Shown here piece after piece: positions 10,362 to 19,383 of a DNA stretch of 64,000 nucleotides. A model generated the notes under the pieces. That model worked only from the letters and a program-made list of their open reading frames with translations, had not been told where the DNA came from and did not search any database. The DNA is from Streptomyces bauhiniae. GTDB lineage: Bacteria; Actinomycetota; Actinomycetes; Streptomycetales; Streptomycetaceae. Location: assembly GCF_004784475.1 (NCBI RefSeq), contig NZ_SRRT01000006.1, forward strand, positions 554,840-618,839, given 5' to 3'. A program made the translations under genes and the position numbers. Position 1 is the stretch's first letter. Each line of letters opens with the position of its first letter.

Positions 10362-11218
10362 CGGGCGCCCTCCACCGCGCGGGCCACGCGGACCGCGTCG
10401 GCCGTGGCGCGTACCTCGTGGACGCGGACGGCCCAGGCGCCGGCGTGGGCGGCGAGGGCGGAGACGGCGGCGGTGGCGGCGTCGCGTTCGCGGGCGGGTG
10501 GGGTGGGGCCCTCGGGGCCGGCCAGGACGTGGCCGAGGAAGCGTTTGCGGGAGGCGGCGACCAGGAGAGGGTGGCCCAGCGCGCGCAGGTGGTCGAGGTG
10601 AGCGAGGAGGGCGAGGTCGTGCTCGGCCTCCTTGGAGAAGCCGAGGCCGGGGTCGATTACGACGCGCTCCGGGGCGACGCCCGCCGCGAGGACGGCCTCC
10701 ACGCGCGCGTGCAGCTCGTCGCAGACCTCGGTGACGACGTCCTCGTAGACGCCCCGGACGTTGCCGCCCTCCAGGAGGCCGCGCCAGTGCATGACCACGA
10801 AGGGGGCGCCGGTCCGCGCGACCACGGGCAGCATCGCAGGGTCGGCGAGGCCGCCGCTGACGTCGTTGACGAGGACGGCGCCCGCCGCGAGCGCCTGCTC
10901 GGCGACGGCCGCGCGCATGGTGTCGACGGAGACCGTCACGCCCTCGGCGGCCAGGCCGCGTACGACGGGGACCACGCGGCGCAGCTCCTCGGCCTCGTCG
11001 ACGCGGGTCGCGCCGGGCCGGGTGGACTCGCCGCCGACGTCGACCAGATCGGCGCCCTCGGCCGCGAGGTCGAGCCCGTGCTTGACGGCGGCCGTGGTGT
11101 CGAACCAGCGGCCGCCGTCGGAGAAGGAGTCGGGGGTGACGTTGACGACGCCCATGACCGCGCAGCGGTCCCACGTCGGAAGACCCGCCACTTCGCCGCG
11201 CCCGCTGAGGTTCTTCAT
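10358..11218 (-). CDS. folP: dihydropteroate synthase
   Basis: Condenses dihydropterin pyrophosphate with p-aminobenzoate; the target of sulfonamides. The pterin-site motif N-V-T-P-D-S-F-S-D-G-G is at residues 26-36, and D-V-G-G-E-S-T-R-P-G (sulfonamide-contact loop) and N-D-V-S-G-G follow, then the R-K-R-F-L near the C-terminus. The 286-residue length is normal. I chose ATG 11218; a GTG at 11245 is in frame but homologues begin near M-K-N/S-L. It is the first folate gene of the reverse-strand operon, and downstream genes overlap or follow closely. Confidence 0.96.
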   Translation of the reverse strand: MKNLSGRGEVAGLPTWDRCAVMGVVNVTPDSFSDGGRWFDTTAAVKHGLDLAAEGADLVDVGGESTRPGATRVDEAEELRRVVPVVRGLAAEGVTVSVDTMRAAVAEQALAAGAVLVNDVSGGLADPAMLPVVARTGAPFVVMHWRGLLEGGNVRGVYEDVVTEVCDELHARVEAVLAAGVAPERVVIDPGLGFSKEAEHDLALLAHLDHLRALGHPLLVAASRKRFLGHVLAGPEGPTPPARERDAATAAVSALAAHAGAWAVRVHEVRATADAVRVARAVEGAR

Positions 11219-11356
11219 ACGTTCAGCGTAGGCCCCGAGGTGCACGGCGAAGGTGCGCGGGTCGGTACGGAACGGCCCCTTCCGGACCGTCTCGGCAAGG
11301 CGGTCCGGGGCCTGCGCGGCCCTCCGCGCGAGCTGGGCGGGATTGGTCCGGCCGGG

Positions 11357-13195
11357 TCAGGCGGCCCGTACGCCGTGCTCGGGGGAGCGGTGCGCGCAGG
11401 GCCGGGCGGCGGCGTTCCGGCGGCGCCGCAGGAAGCGGGGCAGCGGCAGCGCGAGGTCCACGAAGCCCTCCGCCTGCATCGCGGCGAAGCCGATGCGGGG
11501 CAGGTCGGCCGAGGCCCGGTAGACCACGAAGCGGGGCTCCCAGCGGGGCTGGAACTTGGCGTTGAACTTGTACAGCGACTCGATCTGGAACCAGCGGGAG
11601 AGGAACACCAGCAGCCCCCGCCAGGCCCGCAGCACCGGCCCGGCGCCGATCTTCTCGCCGCGCGCGAGGGCGGCGCGGAACATGGCGAAGTTGAGCGAGA
11701 CGCGGGCGATGCCGAGCTTGGGCGCGGCCTGGAGGGCGGCGACGATGAGCAGCTCGTTCATGCCGGGGTCGGCCGTCCGGTCACGGCGCATCAGGTCCAG
11801 CGAGACGCCGTCCTGGCCCCACGGCACGAAGTGCAGGATCGCCTTCAGATCGCCGTACGGGCCGGGTGTGTCGTCCTGTTTGTGGGCGGTGGCGATCAGG
11901 CAGTCGCCGTCGGCGGGGTCGCCGATGCGGCCGAGCGCCATGGAGAAGCCGCGCTCGTTGTCGGTGCCCCGCCAGTCCTCGGCGGCCAGCCGTACCCGCT
12001 CCAGCTCGCCGGCGGAGAGATCACGGACGCGCCGGACGCGGGTCTCGTAGCCGGCCCGCTCGATGCGCTTGACCATCTGGCGCACATTGCGCATCGCGCG
12101 TCCGGCCAGGGAGAAATCCGCCACGTCGACCACCGCCTCGTCGCCCAGCTCCAGGGCGTCCAGGCCGGTCTCACGGGTCCACACCTCGCCGCCCGTCTCC
12201 GAGCAGCCCATGACGGCGGGGGTCCAGGAGTGGGCCTTGGCCTCGTCCATGAAGCGCTCGATGGCGCCGGGCCACGCCTCCACGTCCCCGATGGGGTCGC
12301 CGCTGGCCAGCATCACGCCGGAGACGACCCGGTAGGTGACGGCGGCCTTGCCGCTGGGGGAGAAGACGACGGCCTTGTCCCGGCGCAGCGCGAAGTGGCC
12401 GAGGGAGTCGCGGCGGCCGTGCCGGTCCAGCAGGTCCCGCAGGCGTGCCTCGTCCTCCTCGGTGAGGCGGGCGGCGGGGTGTTCGGGCCGGAAGGCGAGG
12501 TAGCTGGTGGTGACGGCGGTGAGCCAGCCGAGCGCGCCGAGGGAGCAGGCGACCGTCCAGGAGGTGCTGCCCTGGTAGTCGACGGGGCCCTCGAAGCCGA
12601 ACAGGCCGTAGACCACGTGGGTCAGCCGATCGGCCAGGCTCGGGTCGCCGAGGGTCCGCTCGGGGTGGACGCTGACGATGACCAGTCCGAGGACGAGGGA
12701 ACCGGCGCTCATGAGGACGAAGTTGGCCAGGGCCCGCCAGCGGCTGCGCGGGTCGGGCAGCGCGGCGAACTCGGCGCGGTGGCGCAGCAGCGGCACCAGG
12801 AGCGCGACCGAGATGAACACGCCGAGCAGCGAGTGCCGGTACACGAACTCGGCGACCGCACCGGCCGGGAGCAGCACCACGGCGGCCCGCCAGGCGCGCC
12901 GCTTGCGGCGTTTGAGCCCGTGCGCGAGCAGGAGCAGCAGCACGCCCGCGCTGAGCGAGAGGGCCGCCGCGAACGGCCCGAAGGAACCGGGCAGCGCCTC
13001 CGCGATCGCGTGCATACGGCTGTGACGGAAGCGCGGGAAGACACCCGCGGCGATGTCGAGCAGGCCGACGAGGGCGCACGCCCGGCCGATCAGGGTGGGG
13101 ACGGCCTCGGCGCGCGGGCCGCGCAGTATGCGCCGCGCCCGGTCCGAACCCCGCGGAACCCCGCCTGACAATTCCCCATCTATCCTGACAGACAT
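11357..13195 (-). CDS. MprF-like membrane protein with phosphatidylglycerol lysyltransferase domain (DUF2156)
   Basis: A 612-residue protein. The N-terminal part (about residues 30-240) has six or so hydrophobic helices. The C-terminal part is the GNAT-fold aminoacyl-phosphatidylglycerol synthase domain (DUF2156), recognisable from R-R-D-K-A-V-V-F-S-P-S-G-K-A-A and the E-L-L-I-V-A-A-L and A-K-F-Q-P-R-W-E-P-R-F stretches. Such proteins attach lysine or another amino acid from tRNA to phosphatidylglycerol and lower the negative surface charge. The membrane part is shorter than the 14-helix flippase of firmicute MprF. I start at ATG 13195 (M-S-V-R-I-D-G); ATG 13246 is an alternative. It is divergent from the esterase gene. 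Confidence 0.8.
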   Translation of the reverse strand: MSVRIDGELSGGVPRGSDRARRILRGPRAEAVPTLIGRACALVGLLDIAAGVFPRFRHSRMHAIAEALPGSFGPFAAALSLSAGVLLLLLAHGLKRRKRRAWRAAVVLLPAGAVAEFVYRHSLLGVFISVALLVPLLRHRAEFAALPDPRSRWRALANFVLMSAGSLVLGLVIVSVHPERTLGDPSLADRLTHVVYGLFGFEGPVDYQGSTSWTVACSLGALGWLTAVTTSYLAFRPEHPAARLTEEDEARLRDLLDRHGRRDSLGHFALRRDKAVVFSPSGKAAVTYRVVSGVMLASGDPIGDVEAWPGAIERFMDEAKAHSWTPAVMGCSETGGEVWTRETGLDALELGDEAVVDVADFSLAGRAMRNVRQMVKRIERAGYETRVRRVRDLSAGELERVRLAAEDWRGTDNERGFSMALGRIGDPADGDCLIATAHKQDDTPGPYGDLKAILHFVPWGQDGVSLDLMRRDRTADPGMNELLIVAALQAAPKLGIARVSLNFAMFRAALARGEKIGAGPVLRAWRGLLVFLSRWFQIESLYKFNAKFQPRWEPRFVVYRASADLPRIGFAAMQAEGFVDLALPLPRFLRRRRNAAARPCAHRSPEHGVRAA

Positions 13196-13391
13196 CGCAT
13201 CCCGTAGCTCTGCGAGAGACCTTGAAACCCGGTGCCGATCGGGCATCCGGTGACATTGCGCCCTCTAGGACGGTGTCTTGGGGAGACAGGTTCCTCCCGC
13301 TCCGGAAAGCCGGGTCAAAGGTCAAGGAAAGCCTGGGGCAAGTCCGTGCCACCGCACGGTGTCCGAGGCGGAAAGCGCAGGCAGGACGGCC

Positions 13392-14522
13392 ATGGGTCTC
13401 ACGAGCAACTCACTTCTGGTGCTGGCGGTGGCGGTCGCCGTGGTGCTCTTCGGGGCCACGCTGTGGCTGTGGCCGCGCCTGGCCCGGCGGAGCTGGGCGG
13501 CCCTCGCCGGCCGGATCGGCCTGCTGCTCGCCACCCAGTTGGCGCTCATCGGCTCCCTCGGGGTGGCCGCCAACCAGAGCTTCGGCTTCTACGCGGGCTG
13601 GGACGACCTGCTCGGCCGGGAGACCGAACAGGGCGTCCTGGTCGACCAGTCGGCGACCACCACCGGCGCGGGCGGCCCGCTCCAGGTGGTGAGCATCAAG
13701 TCCCCGCCGGGCGACGACGGTTCACGCGCCTCGGCGGTGGGCCAGGTACAGAAGGTCGACATCGTCGGCCGGGTCTCCCGCATCGCCACCCCGGCCTACG
13801 TGTATCTGCCCCCGGAGTACTTCCAGCCCCGGTTCCGCACCCGTACGTTCCCGGTCTCGGTGGTGCTGACCGGCTACCCCGGCACCGCGCAGGCCCTCGT
13901 CACCAAGCTCAAGTACCCGGCGGTGGCGCGGGGTCTGGCCAAGGACGGGCGGGCGCAGCCGATGATCCTGGTGATGATGCGGCCCACCGTGGCGCCCCCG
14001 CGCGACACCGAGTGCGTGGACATCCCGCAGGGCCCGCAGACCGAGACCTTCTTCGCCAAGGACCTCCCCGAGGCCGTCCTCGCGCACTACCGGGCCGGCG
14101 CCCGCCCCGGAAGCTGGGGCATCATCGGCGACTCCACCGGCGGCTACTGCTCCCTCAAGCTCGCCATGCGCCATCCGGACGTCTACGCGGCCGGCGCCGG
14201 CCTCTCGGCGTACTACACCGCGCCCCTCGACCCCACCACCGGCGACCTCTTCCACGGCGACCGCAGCCTGCGTGATCACGCCGATCTGCACTGGCTGCTC
14301 GCGCACGAACCGGCGCCCGACACCTCCCTGCTCGTCACCAGCAGCAAGGTCGGCGAACACAACTACCGGGACACGCTCAGGTTCGTGAAGGAGGTGCGCG
14401 CCACCGGCCGGACCAGGATCTCCTCCATCATCCTGGAGAGCGGCGGTCACAACTTCAACACCTGGCGGCGCGAGGTCCCGCCCGCCCTCCAGTGGCTCAG
14501 CGGGCAGCTCAGCGACCGTTGA
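13392..14522 (+). CDS. membrane-anchored alpha/beta-hydrolase esterase (mycolyltransferase-like fold)
   Basis: A 376-residue protein with two N-terminal hydrophobic helices (about residues 5-26 and 43-62) and an extracytoplasmic esterase domain of the PF00756 / esterase D type. The nucleophile elbow I-I-G-D-S-T-G-G-Y-C places the serine at 248, and a candidate catalytic histidine lies in S-G-G-H-N-F near the C-terminus. The P-A-Y-V-Y-L-P-P-E-Y-F entry strand is typical of the family. AGGA precedes ATG 13392 by five bases. The substrate is unknown; Streptomyces lacks mycolic acids, so a cell-wall or secreted-ester substrate is more likely. Confidence 0.82.
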   Translation: MGLTSNSLLVLAVAVAVVLFGATLWLWPRLARRSWAALAGRIGLLLATQLALIGSLGVAANQSFGFYAGWDDLLGRETEQGVLVDQSATTTGAGGPLQVVSIKSPPGDDGSRASAVGQVQKVDIVGRVSRIATPAYVYLPPEYFQPRFRTRTFPVSVVLTGYPGTAQALVTKLKYPAVARGLAKDGRAQPMILVMMRPTVAPPRDTECVDIPQGPQTETFFAKDLPEAVLAHYRAGARPGSWGIIGDSTGGYCSLKLAMRHPDVYAAGAGLSAYYTAPLDPTTGDLFHGDRSLRDHADLHWLLAHEPAPDTSLLVTSSKVGEHNYRDTLRFVKEVRATGRTRISSIILESGGHNFNTWRREVPPALQWLSGQLSDR

Positions 14523-14604
14523 GCCGGGGGTGCTGAAACCCCGTGAAGCCCTTGCCGTGGCCGGATTTTTGGGCCTCGGGGGCCCATGAGGCGCCTACGC
14601 GCGG

Positions 14605-14610
14605 TAAGTT
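14605..14610 (+). promoter_or_regulatory. -10 box (TAAGTT) of a leaderless transcript
   Basis: TAAGTT ends seven bases before ATG 14618, and no Shine-Dalgarno is present in between. Confidence 0.45.
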
Positions 14611-14617
14611 TCTGGCC

Positions 14618-15784
14618 ATGCCACGTGGACGCCACCGCCATTCACCGCCTCTGCACCGGCTGTTGCCTCCCTCCGCGATCGCCGGTGTCGCCGTCGTCTG
14701 CGCGCTGGCACCCTGGGTGTTCTCCTCCCTCGGGGTGGTGCGCGCCCTGGCCGGCGTCGCCGCGCTCACCGCGATCGGCGGCGCGGTCGTCATGCGCCAG
14801 TGGGACGCACAGGCGGGCAAGCAGGTCGCCGAGCTGACCCGCGCCCGGGTCAGCGACGAATGGCGGTACGACGAACGGGTCGCCGAACTGGAGACCGACC
14901 TGGAGGAGTCGCGCGAGCTGCGCGCCAAGCTGGAGCGGCGCCTGCGGGCCAAGCGCGCCGAACTGGCCGGGCTGCGCAATGAACACGCCTCCCTGCTGCG
15001 CCGGTACGCCACCGCCGAGACCGAGCGCGCGAGCGCGCTGGAGGGGCGGCGGCTGCTGGAGATCGAGGCGGTGCCGGAGTCCGGCGCCCTCGCGCTGCCG
15101 GCCGGGCCGAGCGCGGAGACCGTGGCGGACACCACCGAGACCCCGGAGGCTCCGGCGGCCGTCTCCGCCAAGGAGCTGTACCTGAAGGCCGCGACCGCGC
15201 TGGCGCGGCTGGAGCGGTCGGCGGAGCCGGTGGAGGAGCCCGGGCCCGAAGCCGCTGCGGACGCCGAGGCGGAGTCCGGGGTGGAAGCCGTCGCCAAAGG
15301 AGATCCGGACGGTACGGCCACTGAGGCCGGCGCCGACGAGCACGCCCCCGCCGAGCGAGCCGAGGCGCCCGCCGAGGGTCTGGGACCCGTGGACGCCGAA
15401 GGCGAAGTGACCGAGGCGCACACCATCCCCGAGGAGACGCCGGAGGAGGCGCAGGCGCACACCGTCGCCGGGCAGCGCCCCGCCGGGCACTTCACCGTGC
15501 CGACCGCCGTCGCCGTCGTACCGGCCGCGCCCTCCCGGCGTCCGCTGGTCGAGGGCGGGTTCGACTTCTTCGGTACGCAGAAGGACACCTCCGCGGCGAT
15601 GGACGTGCGCAACGAGGACCTGGCCGACGTGGTCGGGCAGGAGGCCCTCGCCCTGCACAAGGCGGACGCCGGGACGGCGTACAAGCCCGCCGGCACCTAC
15701 GACGTGGGCCAGGTCATCGATCTGACCGCGCACGACGAGACCGAGCACATCGACGTGGAGGGGCTGCGCAGCGCGGCCTCCTGA
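14618..15784 (+). CDS. membrane protein with coiled coil and acidic tail, unknown function
   Basis: 388 residues, not a family I recognise by function. A basic His/Arg start is followed by two hydrophobic helices (about residues 17-38 and 41-58). A long charged heptad region (about 65-145, E/R/L-rich) then predicts a coiled coil, and an Ala/Glu/Pro-rich acidic region follows. A final block is less repetitive (G-G-F-D-F-F-G-T-Q, V-G-Q-V-I-D-L-T-A-H-D-E-T-E-H-I-D). The overall shape suggests a cytoplasmic-facing scaffold tethered to the membrane. A -10 box seven bases before ATG 14618 supports this start. nuoD follows 50 bases later on the same strand. Confidence 0.7.
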   Translation: MPRGRHRHSPPLHRLLPPSAIAGVAVVCALAPWVFSSLGVVRALAGVAALTAIGGAVVMRQWDAQAGKQVAELTRARVSDEWRYDERVAELETDLEESRELRAKLERRLRAKRAELAGLRNEHASLLRRYATAETERASALEGRRLLEIEAVPESGALALPAGPSAETVADTTETPEAPAAVSAKELYLKAATALARLERSAEPVEEPGPEAAADAEAESGVEAVAKGDPDGTATEAGADEHAPAERAEAPAEGLGPVDAEGEVTEAHTIPEETPEEAQAHTVAGQRPAGHFTVPTAVAVVPAAPSRRPLVEGGFDFFGTQKDTSAAMDVRNEDLADVVGQEALALHKADAGTAYKPAGTYDVGQVIDLTAHDETEHIDVEGLRSAAS

Positions 15785-15834
15785 TCCTGTCTCCCGCGGA
15801 CGTGGGGGCCCGGGCGTGGGGGAGACTGGGACGC

Positions 15835-16983
15835 ATGACTGCCACGGAGACCACGGTCGGGATCGGCGGTGCCGCCGAGAGCACCGACATGGTGCTCAAC
15901 ATCGGCCCGCAGCACCCCTCCACGCACGGCGTGCTCCGGCTGCGGCTGGTGCTGGACGGCGAGCGCATCGAGCGCGCCGAGCCGGTGATCGGCTATATGC
16001 ACCGGGGCGCGGAGAAGCTGTTCGAGGCCCGTGACTACCGGCAGATCATCATGCTGGCCAACCGCCACGACTGGCTGTCGGCGTTCTCCAACGAGCTGGG
16101 CGTGGTCATCGCCGTCGAGCGGATGCTCGGCATGGAGGTGCCCGAGCGCGCGGTGTGGACCCGGACCCTGCTCGCCGAGCTGAACCGGGTGCTCAACCAC
16201 CTGATGTTCCTCGGCTCCTATCCGCTGGAGCTGGGCGGGATCACCCCGGTCTTCTACGCGTTCCGGGAGCGCGAGGTCCTCCAGAACGTGATGGAGGAGG
16301 TCTCCGGCGGGCGCATGCACTACATGTTCAACCGGGTCGGCGGCCTCAAGGAGGACCTCACCGACGGCTGGACCGGACGCGCGCGGGACGCGGTGGCCGC
16401 CGTCCGCTCCCGCATGGACGTCTTCGACGACCTGGTGCTCGGCAACGAGATCTTCCGGGGGCGCACGCGGGGCGTGGGGGCGCTGACCCCGGAGGCCGTG
16501 CACGCGTACGGCGTGAGCGGGCCCATCGCGCGCGCCTCCGGCGTCGACTTCGACCTGCGCCGCGACGAGCCGTACCTCGCCTACGGGGACCTCCAGGACA
16601 CCCTGAAGGTCGTCACCCGGACCGAGGGCGACTGCCTGGCCCGCTTCGAGGTGCTGCTGGAGCAGACCCACAACGCGCTCGACCTCGCGGACGCCTGTCT
16701 GGACCGGCTCGCGGAGCTGCCGCCCGGCCCGGTCAACCAGCGGCTGCCCAAGGTGCTGAAGGCGCCCGAGGGGCACACCTACGCCTGGACCGAGAACCCG
16801 CTCGGCATCAACGGCTACTACCTGGTCAGCAAGGGCGAGAAGACGCCGTACCGGCTGAAGCTGCGGTCGGCGTCGTACAACAACATCCAGGTGCTGGGGG
16901 AGCTGCTGCCGGGGACGCTGGTCTCCGACATGGTGGCGATCCTGGGGTCGCTGTTCTTCGTGGTCGGAGACATCGACAAATAG
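15835..16983 (+). CDS. nuoD: orphan NADH-quinone oxidoreductase subunit D (NuoD / NDUFS2 paralogue)
   Basis: 382 residues matching the 49-kDa subunit of complex I, which helps form the quinone pocket. Clear landmarks: N-I-G-P-Q-H-P-S-T-H-G-V at 22-33, G-Y-M-H-R-G-A-E-K-L at 53-62, N-R-V-L-N-H-L, and the C-terminal S-D-M-V-A-I-L-G-S-L-F-F-V-V-G-D-I-D. No other nuo gene is in the window, so this is a stand-alone copy outside a 14-gene nuo operon. GGGGGAG lies close upstream of ATG 15835. It converges, with an 11-base gap, on a MidA/NDUFAF7-type methyltransferase; the homologue of that enzyme methylates the arginine equivalent to R57 here. Confidence 0.9.
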   Translation: MTATETTVGIGGAAESTDMVLNIGPQHPSTHGVLRLRLVLDGERIERAEPVIGYMHRGAEKLFEARDYRQIIMLANRHDWLSAFSNELGVVIAVERMLGMEVPERAVWTRTLLAELNRVLNHLMFLGSYPLELGGITPVFYAFREREVLQNVMEEVSGGRMHYMFNRVGGLKEDLTDGWTGRARDAVAAVRSRMDVFDDLVLGNEIFRGRTRGVGALTPEAVHAYGVSGPIARASGVDFDLRRDEPYLAYGDLQDTLKVVTRTEGDCLARFEVLLEQTHNALDLADACLDRLAELPPGPVNQRLPKVLKAPEGHTYAWTENPLGINGYYLVSKGEKTPYRLKLRSASYNNIQVLGELLPGTLVSDMVAILGSLFFVVGDIDK

Positions 16984-16994
16984 CGCCAAATAGG

Positions 16995-17990
16995 TCACAG
17001 AGGCGGCTCGGGCATCCCGGCCGGCTGGAGGAGCCAGCCGAAGTCGCCGAGGCCGCCCGGCGCGGTGAGTTCGGCGGCGGCTCCGGCGTCCGCGAGGGCG
17101 CGTACGTAGGCCGCGGGGTCGGTGCCGGCCAGCGCGAGCGGGGGGCGTGCGCCGGTGACATGCAGCGCGCGCAGGGCTTCGCGCTGGGTGAGCAGGCGGG
17201 GGGTGCCGTGGGCGCTTCCGGCCGCCGCGCAGGCGTCCAGGGCGACGTGCGCGGTGATGTCGCAGGTGCCGTCGGGCACCGGGGCCGTCTCCCGGCCCGC
17301 GCGGAACCCGGTGAGCGTGCCGTAGGGCGGGCGGGTGCCGAGGGTGTGGGCGTAGTCCACGGCCACCGCGAGGCCCCGCTCCACCCGGCCGACGGCTCCG
17401 GCCCAGGCCCGGTCCCTCGGCAGCCCGATCTCCGCCCGCAGCCCCTCCTCGGCGGCCAGCGGCCACCACCGGGCCAGCCACGCGGCGTCCGCGCCCGTCA
17501 CCGGCTCCCCGAGCCGCTCGGTGCCGTCCGACGCGACCAGCACCCGCCGGGGCACGCCCGCGCGGTCGGTCTCGGCCACGTCCACGGGTACGTTGTCCAG
17601 CCACTCGTTGGCGAACAGCAGCCCGGTGACCCGCTCGGGCACCTCGGTCCGCCACGCTATCCGCCCGTCCAGCCCCTCGGGCCGGTCCGCGACCTCCACG
17701 GCGTACGCCCGCGTGCGCGCCGCCACCTCGTCCGGCAGCGCGGCCAGCACCCCCTGGACCAACTCCCCGCGCCCCGCGCCGAGATCGACGAAGTCCAGCA
17801 CCTCGGGCCGCCCCAGCGCCCCGTCCACCCGGCACAGCAGCCGGGCCACGGCGGCGGCGTACAGCGGCGAGGCGTGCACGGAGGTCCGGAAGTGCCCGGC
17901 GGGGCCCTCGGGACGCCGGTAGAAGCCCTGGGGCCCGTACAGCGCCCGCTCGGTGGCCGCCCGCCAGCCCTGCTCCGATGTCTCCCGCAC
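16995..17990 (-). CDS. MidA/NDUFAF7-family SAM-dependent methyltransferase
   Basis: 331 residues. The order of motifs matches the MidA/NDUFAF7 (DUF185) arginine-methyltransferase family: G-H-F-R-T-S at 32-37, the SAM loop V-D-L-G-A-G-R-G-E-L at 68-77, A-N-E-W-L-D-N-V-P-V at 127-136, V-D-Y-A-H, and G-T-C-D-I-T-A-H-V. In mitochondria this enzyme dimethylates an arginine of the NuoD homologue NDUFS2 during complex I assembly. Here it lies tail to tail with an orphan nuoD. The GTG start at 17990 is supported by a -10 box (TAGGCT) six bases upstream. A target in NuoD is inferred from family and position only. Confidence 0.82.
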   Translation of the reverse strand: MRETSEQGWRAATERALYGPQGFYRRPEGPAGHFRTSVHASPLYAAAVARLLCRVDGALGRPEVLDFVDLGAGRGELVQGVLAALPDEVAARTRAYAVEVADRPEGLDGRIAWRTEVPERVTGLLFANEWLDNVPVDVAETDRAGVPRRVLVASDGTERLGEPVTGADAAWLARWWPLAAEEGLRAEIGLPRDRAWAGAVGRVERGLAVAVDYAHTLGTRPPYGTLTGFRAGRETAPVPDGTCDITAHVALDACAAAGSAHGTPRLLTQREALRALHVTGARPPLALAGTDPAAYVRALADAGAAAELTAPGGLGDFGWLLQPAGMPEPPL

Positions 17991-17996
17991 CGGGTC

Positions 17997-18002
17997 AGCC
18001 TA
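17997..18002 (-). promoter_or_regulatory. -10 box (TAGGCT) of a leaderless transcript
   Basis: On the reverse strand TAGGCT ends six bases before GTG 17990 of the methyltransferase gene; no Shine-Dalgarno is present. Confidence 0.5.
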
Positions 18003-18095
18003 GGCGTACAGAGGACCGGGGCATCCACCTTGCGGCGTACGTGTGCCGGGCACGGATCGCCCCTTCGGCTGACCCCCGCGCGCACCGGGTTTCCC

Positions 18096-18101
18096 TACGC
18101 T
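18096..18101 (+). promoter_or_regulatory. -10 box (TACGCT) of a leaderless transcript
   Basis: TACGCT ends six bases before GTG 18108 of the histidine kinase gene, with no Shine-Dalgarno. Divergent from the methyltransferase promoter about 95 bases away. Confidence 0.5.
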
Positions 18102-18107
18102 GATGAC

Positions 18108-19313
18108 GTGCAGCGCCTCTATGACTTCCTCCGCCGCCACCCCACGGGGGTCGACTGCTTCTGGGCCGTCGTCCTGCTCGGGCTCTCCGGCGTGAGCGTG
18201 GTGAACATGGACGGCACCCCGCACCACCACGGCTCCTTCGCCGCGGCCTGGACGATCTCCACCGTGCTGTGCGTGATCCTGGCCCTGCGCCGCCGTCTGC
18301 CCGAGCTGATGCTGGTCGCGGTGCTGGTCACCGGGCTGGCGCAGCTCATCCTGGACGTCGAGCCGGTCGTCGCCGACTTCACCATGCTGGTGGTCGTCTA
18401 CACGGTCGCCGCGACCGGCGCCCTGTGGGCCTCCCGGCTGGCGCTCGCCACCAGCCTGGTCGCGGCCTCGCTGGCGCAGTTGCGCTGGCCGAACGAGCAG
18501 GTCAGCGGGCTGGGGCAGATCGCGCTCGCGGTGTTCCAGACGGTGCCCTTCGCGCTGGCCTGGGTGCTCGGCGACTCCATGCGCACCCGCCGCGCCTACT
18601 TCGCCCAGCTCGAGGAGCGCGCCGCCCGGCTGGAGAAGGAGCGCGAGGCGCAGGCCAAGGTCGCCGTCGCCGCCGAGCGCGCCCGGATCGCCCGCGAGCT
18701 GCACGACGTGGTCGCGCACAACGTCTCGGTGATGGTGGTGCAGGCCGACGGCGCCGCCTACGTCCTGGACGCCGCCCCCGACCAGGCCCGCCAGGCGCTG
18801 GAGACGATCTCCTCCACCGGCCGCCAGGCGCTGGCCGAGATGCGCCGCCTGCTGGGCGTGCTGCGCACCGGCGAGCACCAGGAGAGCGGGGAGTACGTCC
18901 CGCAGCCCGACGTGGAGCAGATCGACGACCTGATCGAGCAGTGCCGCGACTCCGGGCTGCCGGTGGACTTCAAGGTCGAGGGCACCCCGCGCCCCCTGCC
19001 CAGCGGGGTGGAGCTGACCGCGTACCGGATCGTGCAGGAGGCGCTCACCAACACCCGCAAGCACGGCGGGCCCGAGGCGGGCGCCAGCGTCCGGCTGGTG
19101 TACTTCGACGACGGGCTCGGCCTGCTGGTCGAGGACGACGGCAAGGGCGCCCCGCACGAGCTGTACGAGGAGGGCGGCGCGGACGGCCAGGGACACGGCC
19201 TGATCGGCATGCGGGAGCGGGTCGGCATGGTCGGCGGCACCCTGGACGCCGGGCCGCGCCCCGGCGGCGGCTTCCGCATCAGCGCGCTGCTCCCGCTGAA
19301 ACCGGCGCACTGA
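18108..19313 (+). CDS. NarL-type two-component sensor histidine kinase
   Basis: 401 residues. Four or five hydrophobic helices (about 17-155) form an intramembrane sensor with almost no extracytoplasmic domain. A short linker coiled coil (160-190) leads to the HisKA_3 dimerisation helix with phospho-acceptor H199 in R-E-L-H-D-V-V-A-H. The HATPase domain follows (N-T-R-K-H-G-G, D-D-G-K-G, G-H-G-L-I-G-M-R-E-R). The cognate response regulator starts 70 bases downstream. The GTG 18108 start is supported by a -10 box six bases upstream. The lack of a large sensor domain suggests it detects a membrane-associated signal. Confidence 0.92.
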   Translation: MQRLYDFLRRHPTGVDCFWAVVLLGLSGVSVVNMDGTPHHHGSFAAAWTISTVLCVILALRRRLPELMLVAVLVTGLAQLILDVEPVVADFTMLVVVYTVAATGALWASRLALATSLVAASLAQLRWPNEQVSGLGQIALAVFQTVPFALAWVLGDSMRTRRAYFAQLEERAARLEKEREAQAKVAVAAERARIARELHDVVAHNVSVMVVQADGAAYVLDAAPDQARQALETISSTGRQALAEMRRLLGVLRTGEHQESGEYVPQPDVEQIDDLIEQCRDSGLPVDFKVEGTPRPLPSGVELTAYRIVQEALTNTRKHGGPEAGASVRLVYFDDGLGLLVEDDGKGAPHELYEEGGADGQGHGLIGMRERVGMVGGTLDAGPRPGGGFRISALLPLKPAH

Positions 19314-19383
19314 CACCTGTCACGAACGCGCCCCGCACACCTGAAGCCCGCACACCCCGAGAAGGACACGGAAGAGGACCCCG

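Noticed and set aside
10418..13168. 916-codon open frame on the plus strand
   Set aside because: Lies antisense to folP and the MprF-like gene, both clear by motifs; shadow of high-GC codon bias.
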